A program made the position numbers and the translations under genes. Positions 42,297-51,067 of a stretch of DNA of 64,000 nt are shown here, one piece after another. Source of the DNA: Streptomyces sp. CB02366 (GTDB lineage: Bacteria > Actinomycetota > Actinomycetes > Streptomycetales > Streptomycetaceae); contig NZ_LIVT01000015.1 of NCBI RefSeq assembly GCF_001905905.1, positions 1-64,000 on the forward strand, in the 5' to 3' direction. The notes beneath the pieces were generated by a model. The model worked only from the letters and a program-made list of their open reading frames with translations, was not told the DNA's origin and made no database searches. Position 1 is the first letter of the stretch; every line of letters starts with the position of its first letter.

Positions 42297-43805
42297 TCAG
42301 CCCTCGACGCCGAGCTTCTCCAGGATCAGCTCGCGCACGCGCGCCGCGTCCGCCTGGCCCCGGGTGGCCTTCATGACCGCGCCGACGAGCGCGCCCGCCG
42401 CCGCGACCTTGCCGCCGCGGATCTTGTCCGCGATGGCCGCGTTGCCCGCGATGGCCTCGTCCACGGCCGTGGACAGCGCGCCCTCGTCCGAGACGACCTT
42501 CAGGCCGCGCTTCTCGACGACGGTGTCCGGGTCGCCCTCGCCCGCGAGGACGCCCTCGATGACCTGGCGGGCCAGCTTGTCGTTGAGGTCGCCCGCGGCG
42601 ACGAGCGCGGCCACCCGGGCGACCTGCGCCGGGGTGATCGGCAGCTCGTCCAGACCGCGGCCGGTCTCGTTGGCGTTGCGGGCCAGCTCGCCCATCCACC
42701 ACTTGCGGGCCTGGTCCGCGGGGGCGCCCGCCTCGATCGTGGCGACGATCAGGTCGACCGCGCCCGCGTTGAGGATGGACTGCATGTCGTGGTCGGAGAC
42801 TCCCCACTCCTCCTTGAGCCGCGCCCGGCGCAGCCGGGGCAGCTCGGGGAGGCCCTTGCGCAGCTCCTCGACCCAGTCGCGCGCGGGGGCGACGGGGACC
42901 AGGTCCGGCTCGGGGAAGTAGCGGTAGTCCTCGGCGTTGTCCTTGATGCGGCCGGCCGTGGTGGAGCCGTCCTCCTCGTGGAAGTGCCGGGTCTCCTGCA
43001 CGATCGTGCCGCCCGAGGACAGCACGGCGGCGTGGCGCTGGATCTCGAAGCGCGCGGCCCGCTCGACGGAGCGCAGCGAGTTCACGTTCTTCGTCTCGGA
43101 GCGCGTGCCGAAGGCGGTGGTGCCGTTGGGGCGCAGCGACAGGTTGACGTCGCAGCGCATCTGGCCCATCTCCATGCGGGCCTCGGAGACCCCGAGGGCC
43201 TTGATCAGCTCGCGCAGCTCGGCGACGTACGCCTTGGCGACCTCGGGGGCGCGGGCCCCGGCCCCCTCGATCGGCTTGGTGACGATCTCGATGAGCGGGA
43301 TGCCGGCCCGGTTGTAGTCGAGCAGGGAGTGGGACGCGCCGTGGATGCGGCCGGTGGCGCCGCCGACGTGGGTCGACTTGCCGGTGTCCTCCTCCATGTG
43401 GGCGCGCTCGATCTCCACGCGGAAGATCTCGCCGTCCTCCAGCTGGACGTCCAGGTAGCCGTTGAAGGCGATCGGCTCGTCGTACTGCGAGGTCTGGAAG
43501 TTCTTCGGCATGTCCGGATAGAAGTAGTTCTTCCGGGCGAAACGGCACCATTCGGCGATCTCGCAGTGGAGTGCGAGACCGATCTTGATGGCCGACTCCA
43601 CGCCGATCTCGTTGACGACCGGCAGGGCGCCGGGCAGTCCGAGGCAGACCGGGCAGGTCTGGGAGTTGGCGTCCTGCTTCAGCTCCGTGGAGCAGCCGCA
43701 GAACATCTTGGTCTTGGTGCCGAGCTCGACATGGACTTCGAGGCCCATGACGGGGTCGTAGGACGCCAGCGCGTCCTCGTACGACACCAGGTCGGTGACA
43801 GTCAC
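42297..43805 (-). CDS. gatB: Asp-tRNA(Asn)/Glu-tRNA(Gln) amidotransferase subunit B
   Basis: A 502-residue subunit that binds the mischarged tRNA and phosphorylates the Glu or Asp before ammonia transfer. The core begins GLEVHVELGTKTKMFCGCST, with the zinc cysteines C..C and CPVCLGLPGALPV, and FYPDMPKNFQTSQYDEPI. The C-terminal YqeY-like tail (residues about 370-500) binds tRNA. Length is normal. The ATG at 43805 is preceded by GAGAGGGAAAG. It is last of gatC-gatA-(small membrane protein)-gatB on the minus strand and ends before a 25-bp hairpin terminator. Confidence 0.97.
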   Translation of the reverse strand: MTVTDLVSYEDALASYDPVMGLEVHVELGTKTKMFCGCSTELKQDANSQTCPVCLGLPGALPVVNEIGVESAIKIGLALHCEIAEWCRFARKNYFYPDMPKNFQTSQYDEPIAFNGYLDVQLEDGEIFRVEIERAHMEEDTGKSTHVGGATGRIHGASHSLLDYNRAGIPLIEIVTKPIEGAGARAPEVAKAYVAELRELIKALGVSEARMEMGQMRCDVNLSLRPNGTTAFGTRSETKNVNSLRSVERAARFEIQRHAAVLSSGGTIVQETRHFHEEDGSTTAGRIKDNAEDYRYFPEPDLVPVAPARDWVEELRKGLPELPRLRRARLKEEWGVSDHDMQSILNAGAVDLIVATIEAGAPADQARKWWMGELARNANETGRGLDELPITPAQVARVAALVAAGDLNDKLARQVIEGVLAGEGDPDTVVEKRGLKVVSDEGALSTAVDEAIAGNAAIADKIRGGKVAAAGALVGAVMKATRGQADAARVRELILEKLGVEG

Positions 43806-43821
43806 GGTGAAACTTTCCCTC

Positions 43822-44064
43822 TCAGCCCAGCAGAACGTCGTCGTCGCCGAGACGCTTCAGTTCGCGATAGAGGATCGCGAGTCCGGTGACGATGGCGGCG
43901 GCCGAGACCGCCGCGTCGACGAGCCGCAGCACGTCGTTGTCGTTGCGGGCGAGCTTCGCCTGCTTGGCGACGCTGATCGCGCCGAACGCGGTACTGCCGA
44001 GCGAGACGTACAGCCCGGTCCTGGACTTCTTGAAGTTACTGGCCTTCTTTGCCATGGCACTCAC
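43822..44064 (-). CDS. small membrane protein inside the gat operon
   Basis: An 80-residue protein. A basic N-terminus (AKKASNFKKSRTGLYV) is followed by a hydrophobic segment (SLGSTAFGAISVA), a charged turn and a second, longer helix (LVDAAVSAAAIVTGLAILYREL), so it probably spans the membrane twice. The GTG at 44064 overlaps the gatA TGA as GTGA and has GAGGAGG ten bases upstream. gatB starts 17 bases after it. It is thus embedded and coupled in the amidotransferase operon, but resembles no Gat subunit. Function unknown. Confidence 0.8.
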   Translation of the reverse strand: MSAMAKKASNFKKSRTGLYVSLGSTAFGAISVAKQAKLARNDNDVLRLVDAAVSAAAIVTGLAILYRELKRLGDDDVLLG

Positions 44065-45554
44065 AGCGACGGAGCCTCCTCAAGCAGCGGGTGCCCCCAC
44101 TTTTCCACGAAGGCGGCCTCGACGGCCGCTCCGACCTTGTAGAGCCGGTCGTCCTTCATGGCGGGGGCGATGATCTGCAGGCCGACCGGCAGGCCGTCCT
44201 CGGGGGCCAGGCCGCAGGGCAGCGACATGGCGGAGTTGCCGGCCAGGTTGGTGGGGATGGTGCACAGGTCCGCGAGGTACATCGCCATCGGGTCGTCGGC
44301 GCGCTCGCCGATCGGGAAGGCGGTGGTCGGGGTCGTCGGGGAGACGATCACGTCGACCTGCTCGAACGCCTTCTCGAAGTCCTGGGTGATGAGGGTGCGG
44401 ACCTTCTGGGCCGAGCCGTAGTACGCGTCGTAGTAGCCGGAGCTGAGCGCGTACGTGCCCAGGATGACGCGGCGCTTGACCTCGTCGCCGAAGCCGGCCT
44501 CGCGGGTGAGCGCGGTGACGTCCTCGGCCGAGCGGGTGCCGTCGTCGCCGACCCGCAGCCCGTAGCGCATGGCGTCGAAGCGGGCCAGGTTGGAGGAGCA
44601 CTCGGACGGGGCGATCAGGTAGTACGCGGAGAGCGCCAGGTCGAAGGACGGGCAGTCCAGCTCGACGATCGTGGCGCCCAGCGACTTCAGCAGCTCGACG
44701 GACTCGTCGAACCGCTGGAGGACGCCCGCCTGGTAGCCCTCGCCGCGGAACTGCTTGACGACGCCGACGCGCATGCCCTGGACGGAGCCGTTGCGGGCGG
44801 CCTCGACGACCGGCGGGACCGGGGCGTCGATGGAGGTGGAGTCCATCGGGTCGTGCCCGGCGATGGCCTCGTGGAGCAGCGCCGCGTCCAGGACCGTACG
44901 GGCGCAGGGCCCGCCCTGGTCGAGGGAGGAGGAGAAGGCGACCATGCCGTAGCGGGAGACGCCGCCGTAGGTGGGCTTGACGCCGACGGTGCCGGTGACG
45001 GCGGCGGGCTGGCGGATCGAGCCGCCGGTGTCCGTCCCGATGGCGAGCGGGGCCTCGTAGGAGGCGAGGGCGGCGGAGGAGCCACCGCCGGAGCCGCCGG
45101 GGATGCGGGTGAGGTCCCAGGGGTTGCCGGTGGGGCCGTAGGCGCTGTTCTCGGTGGAGGACCCCATGGCGAACTCGTCCATGTTGGTCTTGCCGAGGAT
45201 GACGACGTCGGCGGCGCGCAGCCGCTGCGTGAGCGTCGCGTCGTACGGCGGGACCCAGCCTTCGAGGATCTTGGAGCCGACGGTGGTCGGCATGTCCTTG
45301 GTGGTGAAGATGTCCTTGAGCGCGAGCGGGACGCCGGCCAGCGGGCCGAGCTTCTCGCCCGCCTCCCGCTTGGCGTCCACGGCGCGGGCCTGGGCGAGCG
45401 CGCCCTCGCGGTCGACGTGCAGGAAGGCGTGGACCTTCTCGTCGACGGCGTCGATCCGGGCCAGGTGGGCCTCGGTGACCTCGACGGCGGTCAGTTCGCC
45501 GGAGGCGATCCTCGCGGCGATCTCGGCCGCGGTGAGCTTGATGATGTCCGTCAT
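44061..45554 (-). CDS. gatA: Asp-tRNA(Asn)/Glu-tRNA(Gln) amidotransferase subunit A
   Basis: A 497-residue amidase-signature enzyme that releases ammonia from glutamine for the GatB site. The Ser-cisSer-Lys triad is readable: Lys in LALKDIFTTKDM, cis-Ser in PGGSGGGSSAA and nucleophile Ser in GTDTGGSIRQPAA. The C-terminus KVGAAVEAAF follows the family. The ATG at 45554 lies six bases after the gatC stop. Its own stop overlaps the next small gene by four bases. With gatC and gatB it forms the GatCAB complex in the cytoplasm. Confidence 0.97.
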   Translation of the reverse strand: MTDIIKLTAAEIAARIASGELTAVEVTEAHLARIDAVDEKVHAFLHVDREGALAQARAVDAKREAGEKLGPLAGVPLALKDIFTTKDMPTTVGSKILEGWVPPYDATLTQRLRAADVVILGKTNMDEFAMGSSTENSAYGPTGNPWDLTRIPGGSGGGSSAALASYEAPLAIGTDTGGSIRQPAAVTGTVGVKPTYGGVSRYGMVAFSSSLDQGGPCARTVLDAALLHEAIAGHDPMDSTSIDAPVPPVVEAARNGSVQGMRVGVVKQFRGEGYQAGVLQRFDESVELLKSLGATIVELDCPSFDLALSAYYLIAPSECSSNLARFDAMRYGLRVGDDGTRSAEDVTALTREAGFGDEVKRRVILGTYALSSGYYDAYYGSAQKVRTLITQDFEKAFEQVDVIVSPTTPTTAFPIGERADDPMAMYLADLCTIPTNLAGNSAMSLPCGLAPEDGLPVGLQIIAPAMKDDRLYKVGAAVEAAFVEKWGHPLLEEAPSL

Positions 45555-45559
45555 GGTGA

Positions 45560-45856
45560 TCAGTCCTCCCCCAGGATCTGCGGCACCTTGAAACGCTGCT
45601 GTTCCTGGGCCGGGGCGCCGGAGAGTGCCTGCGCGGGGGTGAGCGACGGACGGACCTCGTCCGCGCGCATGACGTTGGTCAGCGGCAGCGGGTGGGAGGT
45701 CGGCGGTACGTCTTGGTCGGCGACCTCGGAGACGCGGGCGACCGCGCCGATGATGTCGTCGAGCTGACCGGCGAAGTGATCGAGCTCTTCGCCCTTCAGC
45801 TCCAGACGCGCCAGCCGGGCGAGGTGGGCGACCTCCTCGCGCGTGATGCCAGGCAT
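45560..45856 (-). CDS. gatC: Asp-tRNA(Asn)/Glu-tRNA(Gln) amidotransferase subunit C
   Basis: A 98-residue subunit that wraps around the GatA-GatB interface and stabilises the complex. It reads ITREEVAHLARLARLELKGE, then QLDDIIGAVARVSEVADQDV and the Pro-rich PPTSHPLPLTNVMRADEVRPS, which is the full GatC pattern. The ATG at 45856 has GAGGA upstream. It is the first gene of the gat operon, six bases before gatA. Upstream lies the structured repeat at 45903-46058, which ends 47 bases before the start. Confidence 0.96.
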   Translation of the reverse strand: MPGITREEVAHLARLARLELKGEELDHFAGQLDDIIGAVARVSEVADQDVPPTSHPLPLTNVMRADEVRPSLTPAQALSGAPAQEQQRFKVPQILGED

Positions 45857-45902
45857 GCAGCGATCCTCAGGGGTTGGTGTGCGGTTGTGGCTGGGGGTGG
45901 GC

Positions 45903-46058
45903 GGCACATTTCCACCGTCCGTCCGAAGGACGGGCCGCGCGGCGGATGGTGCGTGCGATCGCAAGGCGCCGGAGCGCCCTCGTGGCGGAGCCACGTGGGC
46001 GTTTCGGCAACGCGGCGAGCGTGCGTGCCAGGCGTCGCGCGGCAGGTGGAAATGTGCC
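45903..46058. repeat. structured dispersed repeat, full copy 2
   Basis: A 156-bp element with the same stem layout as 11-191. The outer stem is GGCACATTTCCACC (45903-45916) with 46045-46058. Then come a 6-bp triloop hairpin (45919-45924/45928-45933), an 8-bp stem (45934-45941/46036-46043), the conserved core (45948-45962/46015-46029), a 5-bp hairpin (45965-45969/45974-45978) and a 6-bp triloop hairpin (45981-45986/45990-45995). An extra 5-bp hairpin sits at 45999-46013. The core arms are identical to copy 1, whereas the other stems differ with pairing kept. It lies between gatC and the RmdB-like gene. Confidence 0.75.
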
Positions 46059-46145
46059 ACCGACCCCCAATCCTATGGGGTCCGTCAGGGACGGGTGCCC
46101 CACCCCGATCGGGCTACTCCTCCGCGGGCCGCGCCCCCGGGGTCC

Positions 46146-48425
46146 TCAGGGGGCCTCGGTCTCCGCCGGGCCGTTCGCCGCCCGGTTCGCCGAGCCGTTC
46201 ACCGACCGGTTCGCCACGCCGTTGACCACGCCGTTCACCGCGCCGTTGACCGCCCGGTTCGCCACCCCGTTCGCCGCCCCGTTGACCACGCCGTTCACCG
46301 CGCCGTTGAGCGACGCGTTCAGCGGGCCCGTCGCCGAGGCGGTGGCGGCGGCCGCCGCCTCGGCCTTCAGCTCCGCGGGCCGGCGCCAGCCGTGCTCGCC
46401 GCGCGCCCGCAGCCAGGCCGTCGTCTCCTGCGGCGGCATCGCGGCGGCCACCAGCCAGCCCTGCACCGCGTCGCACCGCAGATCCCGCAGCCGCTCCCAC
46501 GTCGTGTCGTCCTCGACGCCCTCCGCGACGACGACCAGGCCGAGCGAGTGGGCCAGGTCGATGGTGCAGCGGACGATCTCGGCGTCCTCGTGGTCGACCG
46601 CGAGGCGGGCCACGAAGGAGCGGTCGATCTTCAGCTCGCTGACCGGGAGCCGGCGCAGGTGGACCAGGGAGGAGTAACCGGTGCCGAAGTCGTCGAGGGA
46701 CATCTTCACGCCGTGCGCGGTGAGGCCGGCCAGGGTGTCGGCGGCGCGCTGCGGGTCCTCCAGCAGCACATGCTCGGTGATCTCCAGTTGGAGCGCTCCC
46801 GCGGGCACGCCGTGGCGGGCGAGCCGGGCGGCGACGCTCCCCGCGAAGCCCGGGGTGTGCACGTCGCGCGGGGAGACGTTGACCGCCACCGGCACGAACA
46901 GGCCCTGCGCCCGCCAGCGGGCGACCTGGGCCAGCGCCGTCTCCAGGACGTACTCCGTGAGGTGCGGCATCAGCCCGGAGGACTCCGCGATGGCGATGAA
47001 CTCGTCCGGGGGGACCCGGCCGCGCTCCGGGTGCACCCAGCGCACCAGCGCCTCCAGCCCGGCCACCTGCCCGTCGAAGCGGACCTTGGGCTGGTAGTGC
47101 AGCTCGACCTCGCCCGCGTCCAGCGCCCGGCGCAGGTCGCCGAGGAGCCCGAGCCGGTCGGGGGTGTTGCTGTCCCGTTTGGACTCGTAGACCTCCACGC
47201 CCGTGCGGTCCCGCTTGGCCTGGTACATCGCGACGTCCGCCCGGCGCAGCAGGCCCTCGGCGTCCAGGGCGTGGTCCGGGTGGACCGCGACCCCGGCGCT
47301 GGCCTCCAGGACGAGGGTCAGCCCGTCGAGGTCGAGGGGCGAGGACAGTTCGGCGACCAGGTGGCGGGCGACCTGCTGGGCGCTGGTGGTGGAGTCGGTG
47401 TGCGGCAGCAGCACGGCGAACTCGTCGCCGCCGAGCCGGGCCGCCTCCGCGCCGCGCGGCAGGGCGAGCCGCAGGCGCTCCGCTATCTGGAGCAGCAGCC
47501 GGTCGCCGGCCAGGTGCCCGAGGGTGTCGTTGACCGCGCGGAACCGGTCGAGGTCGATGAGGACCAGGGCGGAGCGGGCGCCGATGGCCTCCGCGTCCTC
47601 CAGCGCCGACCAGGTCCGCTCCAGCAGCCACTGCCGGTTGGGCAGCCCGGTCAGCGGGTCGCGCAGCTGTTCCTCGGCGCGGGCGCGGGCGATCCAGAGC
47701 GTGGAGTCCAGGGCGATGAGCGGCACCGCGAACAGCGGCAGCAGGACGGGCATGGACACCGCGACGACGCAGATCAACGGAGCGAGCCCGAGGAGGGCCA
47801 CGGCGACGAGCCCCTGACGCAGCATCGCGGTCCGGGCGATGGTGGGCAGCCCGCCGTTGTGCGGGACCTGGGCGTACCACAGCAGGACCCGGGTGACGAG
47901 CAGGTACGTGGAGGCCGTCAGGAGCAGTTCCGGGACGGCGGTGATGCCCCAGTCGAGTGGCTGCCAGGGCTGCTCGACGGTGGGGACCTCGCCGAAGGCG
48001 GCCAGCACGAGGGCGGCCGCGGCGATGCCGAGCATGTCGACCCCGCCGTGCAGCAGCCCCTGCCGCCAGCGGTGGCGTCGGGCGGTCCCGACGAGCACCA
48101 CCACGGCGAGGGAGACCAGGACGGCCGGGAGCCAGCCGTACAGCAGGAGCACGGCGAGGGTGAGGGCGGCGCCGGAGCCGGTGCCGCCCCACCACCGGTC
48201 GCGGCCGAGGGCGACCAGATGGCCGACGACGATCCCGGTGAGCACGGCGAAGGACCAGCCGACCGCCCCGTCCGGGAAGAGGGCGTGGCCCTGCTGGACC
48301 GTCCGGTACGACCCGACCGCCAGCAGGAGCGCGGCGATCGCCACGACGACTGCGCCCACGGGGGGCGTGAGGCCGGCGAAACCTTGCAGCCGCGACACCG
48401 GGGCGGCGCTCTCGGTCGGTTTCAT
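46146..48425 (-). CDS. rmdB: membrane GGDEF-EAL c-di-GMP enzyme, RmdB-like
   Basis: A 759-residue protein. Six to eight helices (20-245) anchor it. The GGDEF domain (250-415) has intact GGDEF at 332-336 but RGAE in place of the RxxD inhibitory site. The EAL domain (425-675) keeps EALVRW (458-463), NVSPRD, EITEH, DDFGTGYSSL (578-587), KIDRSF and AEGVED, so it should hydrolyse c-di-GMP. Residues 703-752 are a tetrapeptide repeat tail. Gene neighbours gatCAB and ligA match those of RmdB (SCO5495 as I recall), a regulator of development. The ATG at 48425 is preceded by GAGAGGGAC; the frame upstream is not protein-like. Confidence 0.9.
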   Translation of the reverse strand: MKPTESAAPVSRLQGFAGLTPPVGAVVVAIAALLLAVGSYRTVQQGHALFPDGAVGWSFAVLTGIVVGHLVALGRDRWWGGTGSGAALTLAVLLLYGWLPAVLVSLAVVVLVGTARRHRWRQGLLHGGVDMLGIAAAALVLAAFGEVPTVEQPWQPLDWGITAVPELLLTASTYLLVTRVLLWYAQVPHNGGLPTIARTAMLRQGLVAVALLGLAPLICVVAVSMPVLLPLFAVPLIALDSTLWIARARAEEQLRDPLTGLPNRQWLLERTWSALEDAEAIGARSALVLIDLDRFRAVNDTLGHLAGDRLLLQIAERLRLALPRGAEAARLGGDEFAVLLPHTDSTTSAQQVARHLVAELSSPLDLDGLTLVLEASAGVAVHPDHALDAEGLLRRADVAMYQAKRDRTGVEVYESKRDSNTPDRLGLLGDLRRALDAGEVELHYQPKVRFDGQVAGLEALVRWVHPERGRVPPDEFIAIAESSGLMPHLTEYVLETALAQVARWRAQGLFVPVAVNVSPRDVHTPGFAGSVAARLARHGVPAGALQLEITEHVLLEDPQRAADTLAGLTAHGVKMSLDDFGTGYSSLVHLRRLPVSELKIDRSFVARLAVDHEDAEIVRCTIDLAHSLGLVVVAEGVEDDTTWERLRDLRCDAVQGWLVAAAMPPQETTAWLRARGEHGWRRPAELKAEAAAAATASATGPLNASLNGAVNGVVNGAANGVANRAVNGAVNGVVNGVANRSVNGSANRAANGPAETEAP
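46170..46319 (-). repeat. 12-bp tandem repeats coding an NG-rich tail
   Basis: About a dozen 12-base units encode four-residue repeats of the form N-[GR]-x-[VA] at the C-terminus of the RmdB-like protein. The copies are in frame and vary mainly in the third residue. The tail follows the last EAL helix and an Ala-rich stretch. Confidence 0.8.
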
Positions 48426-48822
48426 TCCGTCCCTCTCACAGCCGGCGGTGCCGATGTCCCTCGGTGGCGCCCGCTTCCATGGCGCCACGGCCCGATCGAA
48501 GGGCCGTGCACGGCGGGCGTACGTCTCAACAGTAGGCCGCGAAAGGCTTCCAGGGGCAGCGCTCTACAGCTCTTGCCCGAATGCGAACCGACCACCCGTC
48601 ACCATCTGCTATTGACCCGAACGGGTGGTGCGGCAGGGCCATTCGGGGAACAGGCGGCCCTTCTTCGCCCCTCTGTCCCCATTCTTTCCCCAGGGGGGCC
48701 GCGCCACGCCGGAGGAGCGTCTCGAAGGCGTTGCGATCCGGCGAACAGCGGGCGGCCTCCGGGGGCCGACGGCGCCCGCCGGTCCTCCGGGGCAGCGCCC
48801 TGCCTGCCCCGGAGCGGCGGTG
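48426..48822. other. upstream region of rmdB and ligA terminator
   Basis: A 397-base gap with no gene supported. Nearest ligA, CTCCGGGGCAG (48785-48795) pairs exactly with 48804-48814 across an 8-base loop, nine bases past the ligA stop, and is its likely terminator. Bases 48530-48690 are AT-richer and probably hold the rmdB promoter, but no clear -35/-10 pair was found. Confidence 0.55.
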
Positions 48823-51036
48823 CTACGTCGCCTCGGGCGCGGCCTCCGGCACGGGCAGGGCGGCCTCCCGGGCGCGCTCGGGCCCCTCTTCGAGCAGGAC
48901 CGCGAAGCCGTCCTCGTCGAGCACGGGGACCTTCAGCTGCATCGCCTTGTCGTACTTGGAGCCGGGGTTGTCGCCGACGACCACGAAGGCGGTCTTCTTC
49001 GACACCGAGCCGGTGACCTTCGCGCCGAGGGCCTGGAGCGCCGCCTTGGCGCCGTCGCGGGTGTGGCCCGCCAGGGTGCCGGTGACGACGACGGTGAGCC
49101 CTTCGAGCGGGCGGGGGCCCTCGTCCTCGTCGGAGCCCTCGTCGGCCATCCGTACCCCCGCCTCGCGCCACTTGCGCAGGATCTCGCGGTGCCAGTCCTC
49201 GGCGAACCACTGCTTGACGGAGGCGGCGATGATCGGCCCGACGCCGTCGGCGTCGGCCAGCTCCTGCTCGCTCGCCTCGTCGATCCGGTCGATGGAACGG
49301 AACTGGCGGGCCAGCTCCTGGGCGGCGACGGGTCCCACGTGGCGGATGGAGAGCCCGGTGAGGATCCGGGCGAGCGGAGCCTCCTTGGCCGCGGCGATGC
49401 CCTCCAGCAGGGCCACGGCGTTCTTCTTCGGCTCGCCCTGCTGGTTGGCGAAGACCGTGGCGACCTTCTCCTCGCCGGTCTTCGGGTCGCGCTTGGGCAG
49501 ACCGCTGTCCTGGTCCAGGACATACGCCCGGATCGGCAGCAACTGCTCGATGGTGAGGGAGAACAGGTCGCTCTCGTCCCGGAGGACCGGCTCGGCGGGC
49601 TCCAGCGGCCGGGTCAGGGCGGCGGCGGCCACATAGCCGAAGTGGTCGATGTCGAGGCTCTTGCGCCCGGCGAGGTAGAAGACCCGCTCGCGCAACTGGG
49701 CCGGACAGGTGCGGGCGTTGGGGCAGCGGAGGTCGATGTCGCCCTCCTTCATGGGGCGCAGCTCCGTCCCGCACTCGGGGCAGTGCGTCGGCATCTCGAA
49801 TGCCTTTTCGGTGCCGTCGCGCAGATCGACGACAGGGCCGAGGATCTCCGGGATGACGTCGCCCGCCTTGCGGATGACGACGGTGTCGCCGATGAGGACG
49901 CCCTTGGCCTTGACCACGTTCTGGTTGTGCAGGGTGGCGAACTCCACCTCGGAACCGGCCACTTCGACCGGTTCGACCTGGGCGTAGGGGGTGACGCGGC
50001 CGGTGCGGCCGACGCCGACGCGGATGTCGACCAGCTTGGTGTTGACCTCTTCGGGGGCGTACTTCCAGGCGATGGCCCAGCGCGGGGCGCGCGAGGTGGA
50101 GCCCAGCCGCCCCTGGAGCGGGATCTCGTCGAGCTTGACGACGACACCGTCGATCTCGTGCTCCACGGAGTGCCGGTGCTCGCCGTAGTAGGTGATGAAC
50201 TCCCGCACCCCCGCCAGGGAGTCGACGACCTTGTTGTGCCGGGCGGTGGGCAGGCCCCAGCCGTGCAGCAGCTCGTACGCCTGGGAGAGCCGGTCGATGC
50301 TCAGGCCCTCGTGGGCGCCGATGCCGTGCACCACCATGTGCAGCGGGCGGCCCGCGGTGACCTTGGGGTCCTTCTGGCGCAGCGAACCGGCCGCCGCGTT
50401 GCGCGGGTTGGCGAAGGGCTTGTCGTCGGCGGCGACCAGCCGGGCGTTCAGCGCCTCGAAGTCCTCCATGGGGAAGAAGACCTCGCCGCGGATCTCGACG
50501 AGCGCGGGGACGTCCTCGCCCGTGAGGCGGTGCGGGATCTCGGCGATCGTGCGGACGTTGGGGGTGATGTCCTCGCCGGTACGGCCGTCGCCGCGGGTCG
50601 CCGCCCGGGTGAGGCGGCCGTTCTCGTAGGTGAGGTTGACCGCGAGCCCGTCGATCTTCAGCTCGCACAGGAAGTGGTGGTCGGGGGTGCCGACGTCCTT
50701 GGCGACCCGGTCCGCCCAGGCGGCCAGCTCCTCGTCGTCGAAGGCGTTGTCCAGGGAGAGCATCCGCTCCCGGTGCTGCACGGAGGTGAACTCCGTGCGG
50801 TAGGGACCGGCGACCTTCTGGGTGGGGGAGTCCGGGGTGCGCAGCGCCGGGTGTTCCTCCTCCAGGGCCTCCAGCGAGCGCAGCAGCCGGTCGAACTCGC
50901 CGTCGCTGACGACCGGCTGGTCCTTCACGTAGTAGCGGAAGCGGTGCTCCTCGATCTGCTCGGCCAGCAGCGCGTGCTCCTCCCGCACGGCCGCCGGCAC
51001 CGAGCTGTCCTGCTCCACCCGCTGTTCGCCCGCCAT
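48823..51036 (-). CDS. ligA: NAD-dependent DNA ligase
   Basis: A 737-residue ligase that seals nicks in replication and repair with NAD+. Domains in order: Ia (YYVKDQPVVSDGEFD), adenylation with Lys127 in CELKIDGLAV, OB fold, the Cys4 zinc finger (CPECGTEL ... CPNARTCPAQL), HhH repeats, and a BRCT domain from about 635 (LEGLTVVVTGTLAGHTRDGA). A 20-residue acidic insert (residues about 620-632) precedes the BRCT. Length is slightly longer than the 670-residue norm because of N- and C-terminal tails. The ATG at 51036 is preceded by GGGAGGACG. The next gene upstream is 31 bases away. Confidence 0.97.
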   Translation of the reverse strand: MAGEQRVEQDSSVPAAVREEHALLAEQIEEHRFRYYVKDQPVVSDGEFDRLLRSLEALEEEHPALRTPDSPTQKVAGPYRTEFTSVQHRERMLSLDNAFDDEELAAWADRVAKDVGTPDHHFLCELKIDGLAVNLTYENGRLTRAATRGDGRTGEDITPNVRTIAEIPHRLTGEDVPALVEIRGEVFFPMEDFEALNARLVAADDKPFANPRNAAAGSLRQKDPKVTAGRPLHMVVHGIGAHEGLSIDRLSQAYELLHGWGLPTARHNKVVDSLAGVREFITYYGEHRHSVEHEIDGVVVKLDEIPLQGRLGSTSRAPRWAIAWKYAPEEVNTKLVDIRVGVGRTGRVTPYAQVEPVEVAGSEVEFATLHNQNVVKAKGVLIGDTVVIRKAGDVIPEILGPVVDLRDGTEKAFEMPTHCPECGTELRPMKEGDIDLRCPNARTCPAQLRERVFYLAGRKSLDIDHFGYVAAAALTRPLEPAEPVLRDESDLFSLTIEQLLPIRAYVLDQDSGLPKRDPKTGEEKVATVFANQQGEPKKNAVALLEGIAAAKEAPLARILTGLSIRHVGPVAAQELARQFRSIDRIDEASEQELADADGVGPIIAASVKQWFAEDWHREILRKWREAGVRMADEGSDEDEGPRPLEGLTVVVTGTLAGHTRDGAKAALQALGAKVTGSVSKKTAFVVVGDNPGSKYDKAMQLKVPVLDEDGFAVLLEEGPERAREAALPVPEAAPEAT

Positions 51037-51067
51037 CGTCCCGTCCTCCCGTTTCCCGTCGTCCCCG

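Noticed and set aside
46170..46319. Regular repeats resembling a CRISPR array
   Set aside because: Units are 12 bases, contiguous and in frame with the RmdB-like protein. There are no spacers.
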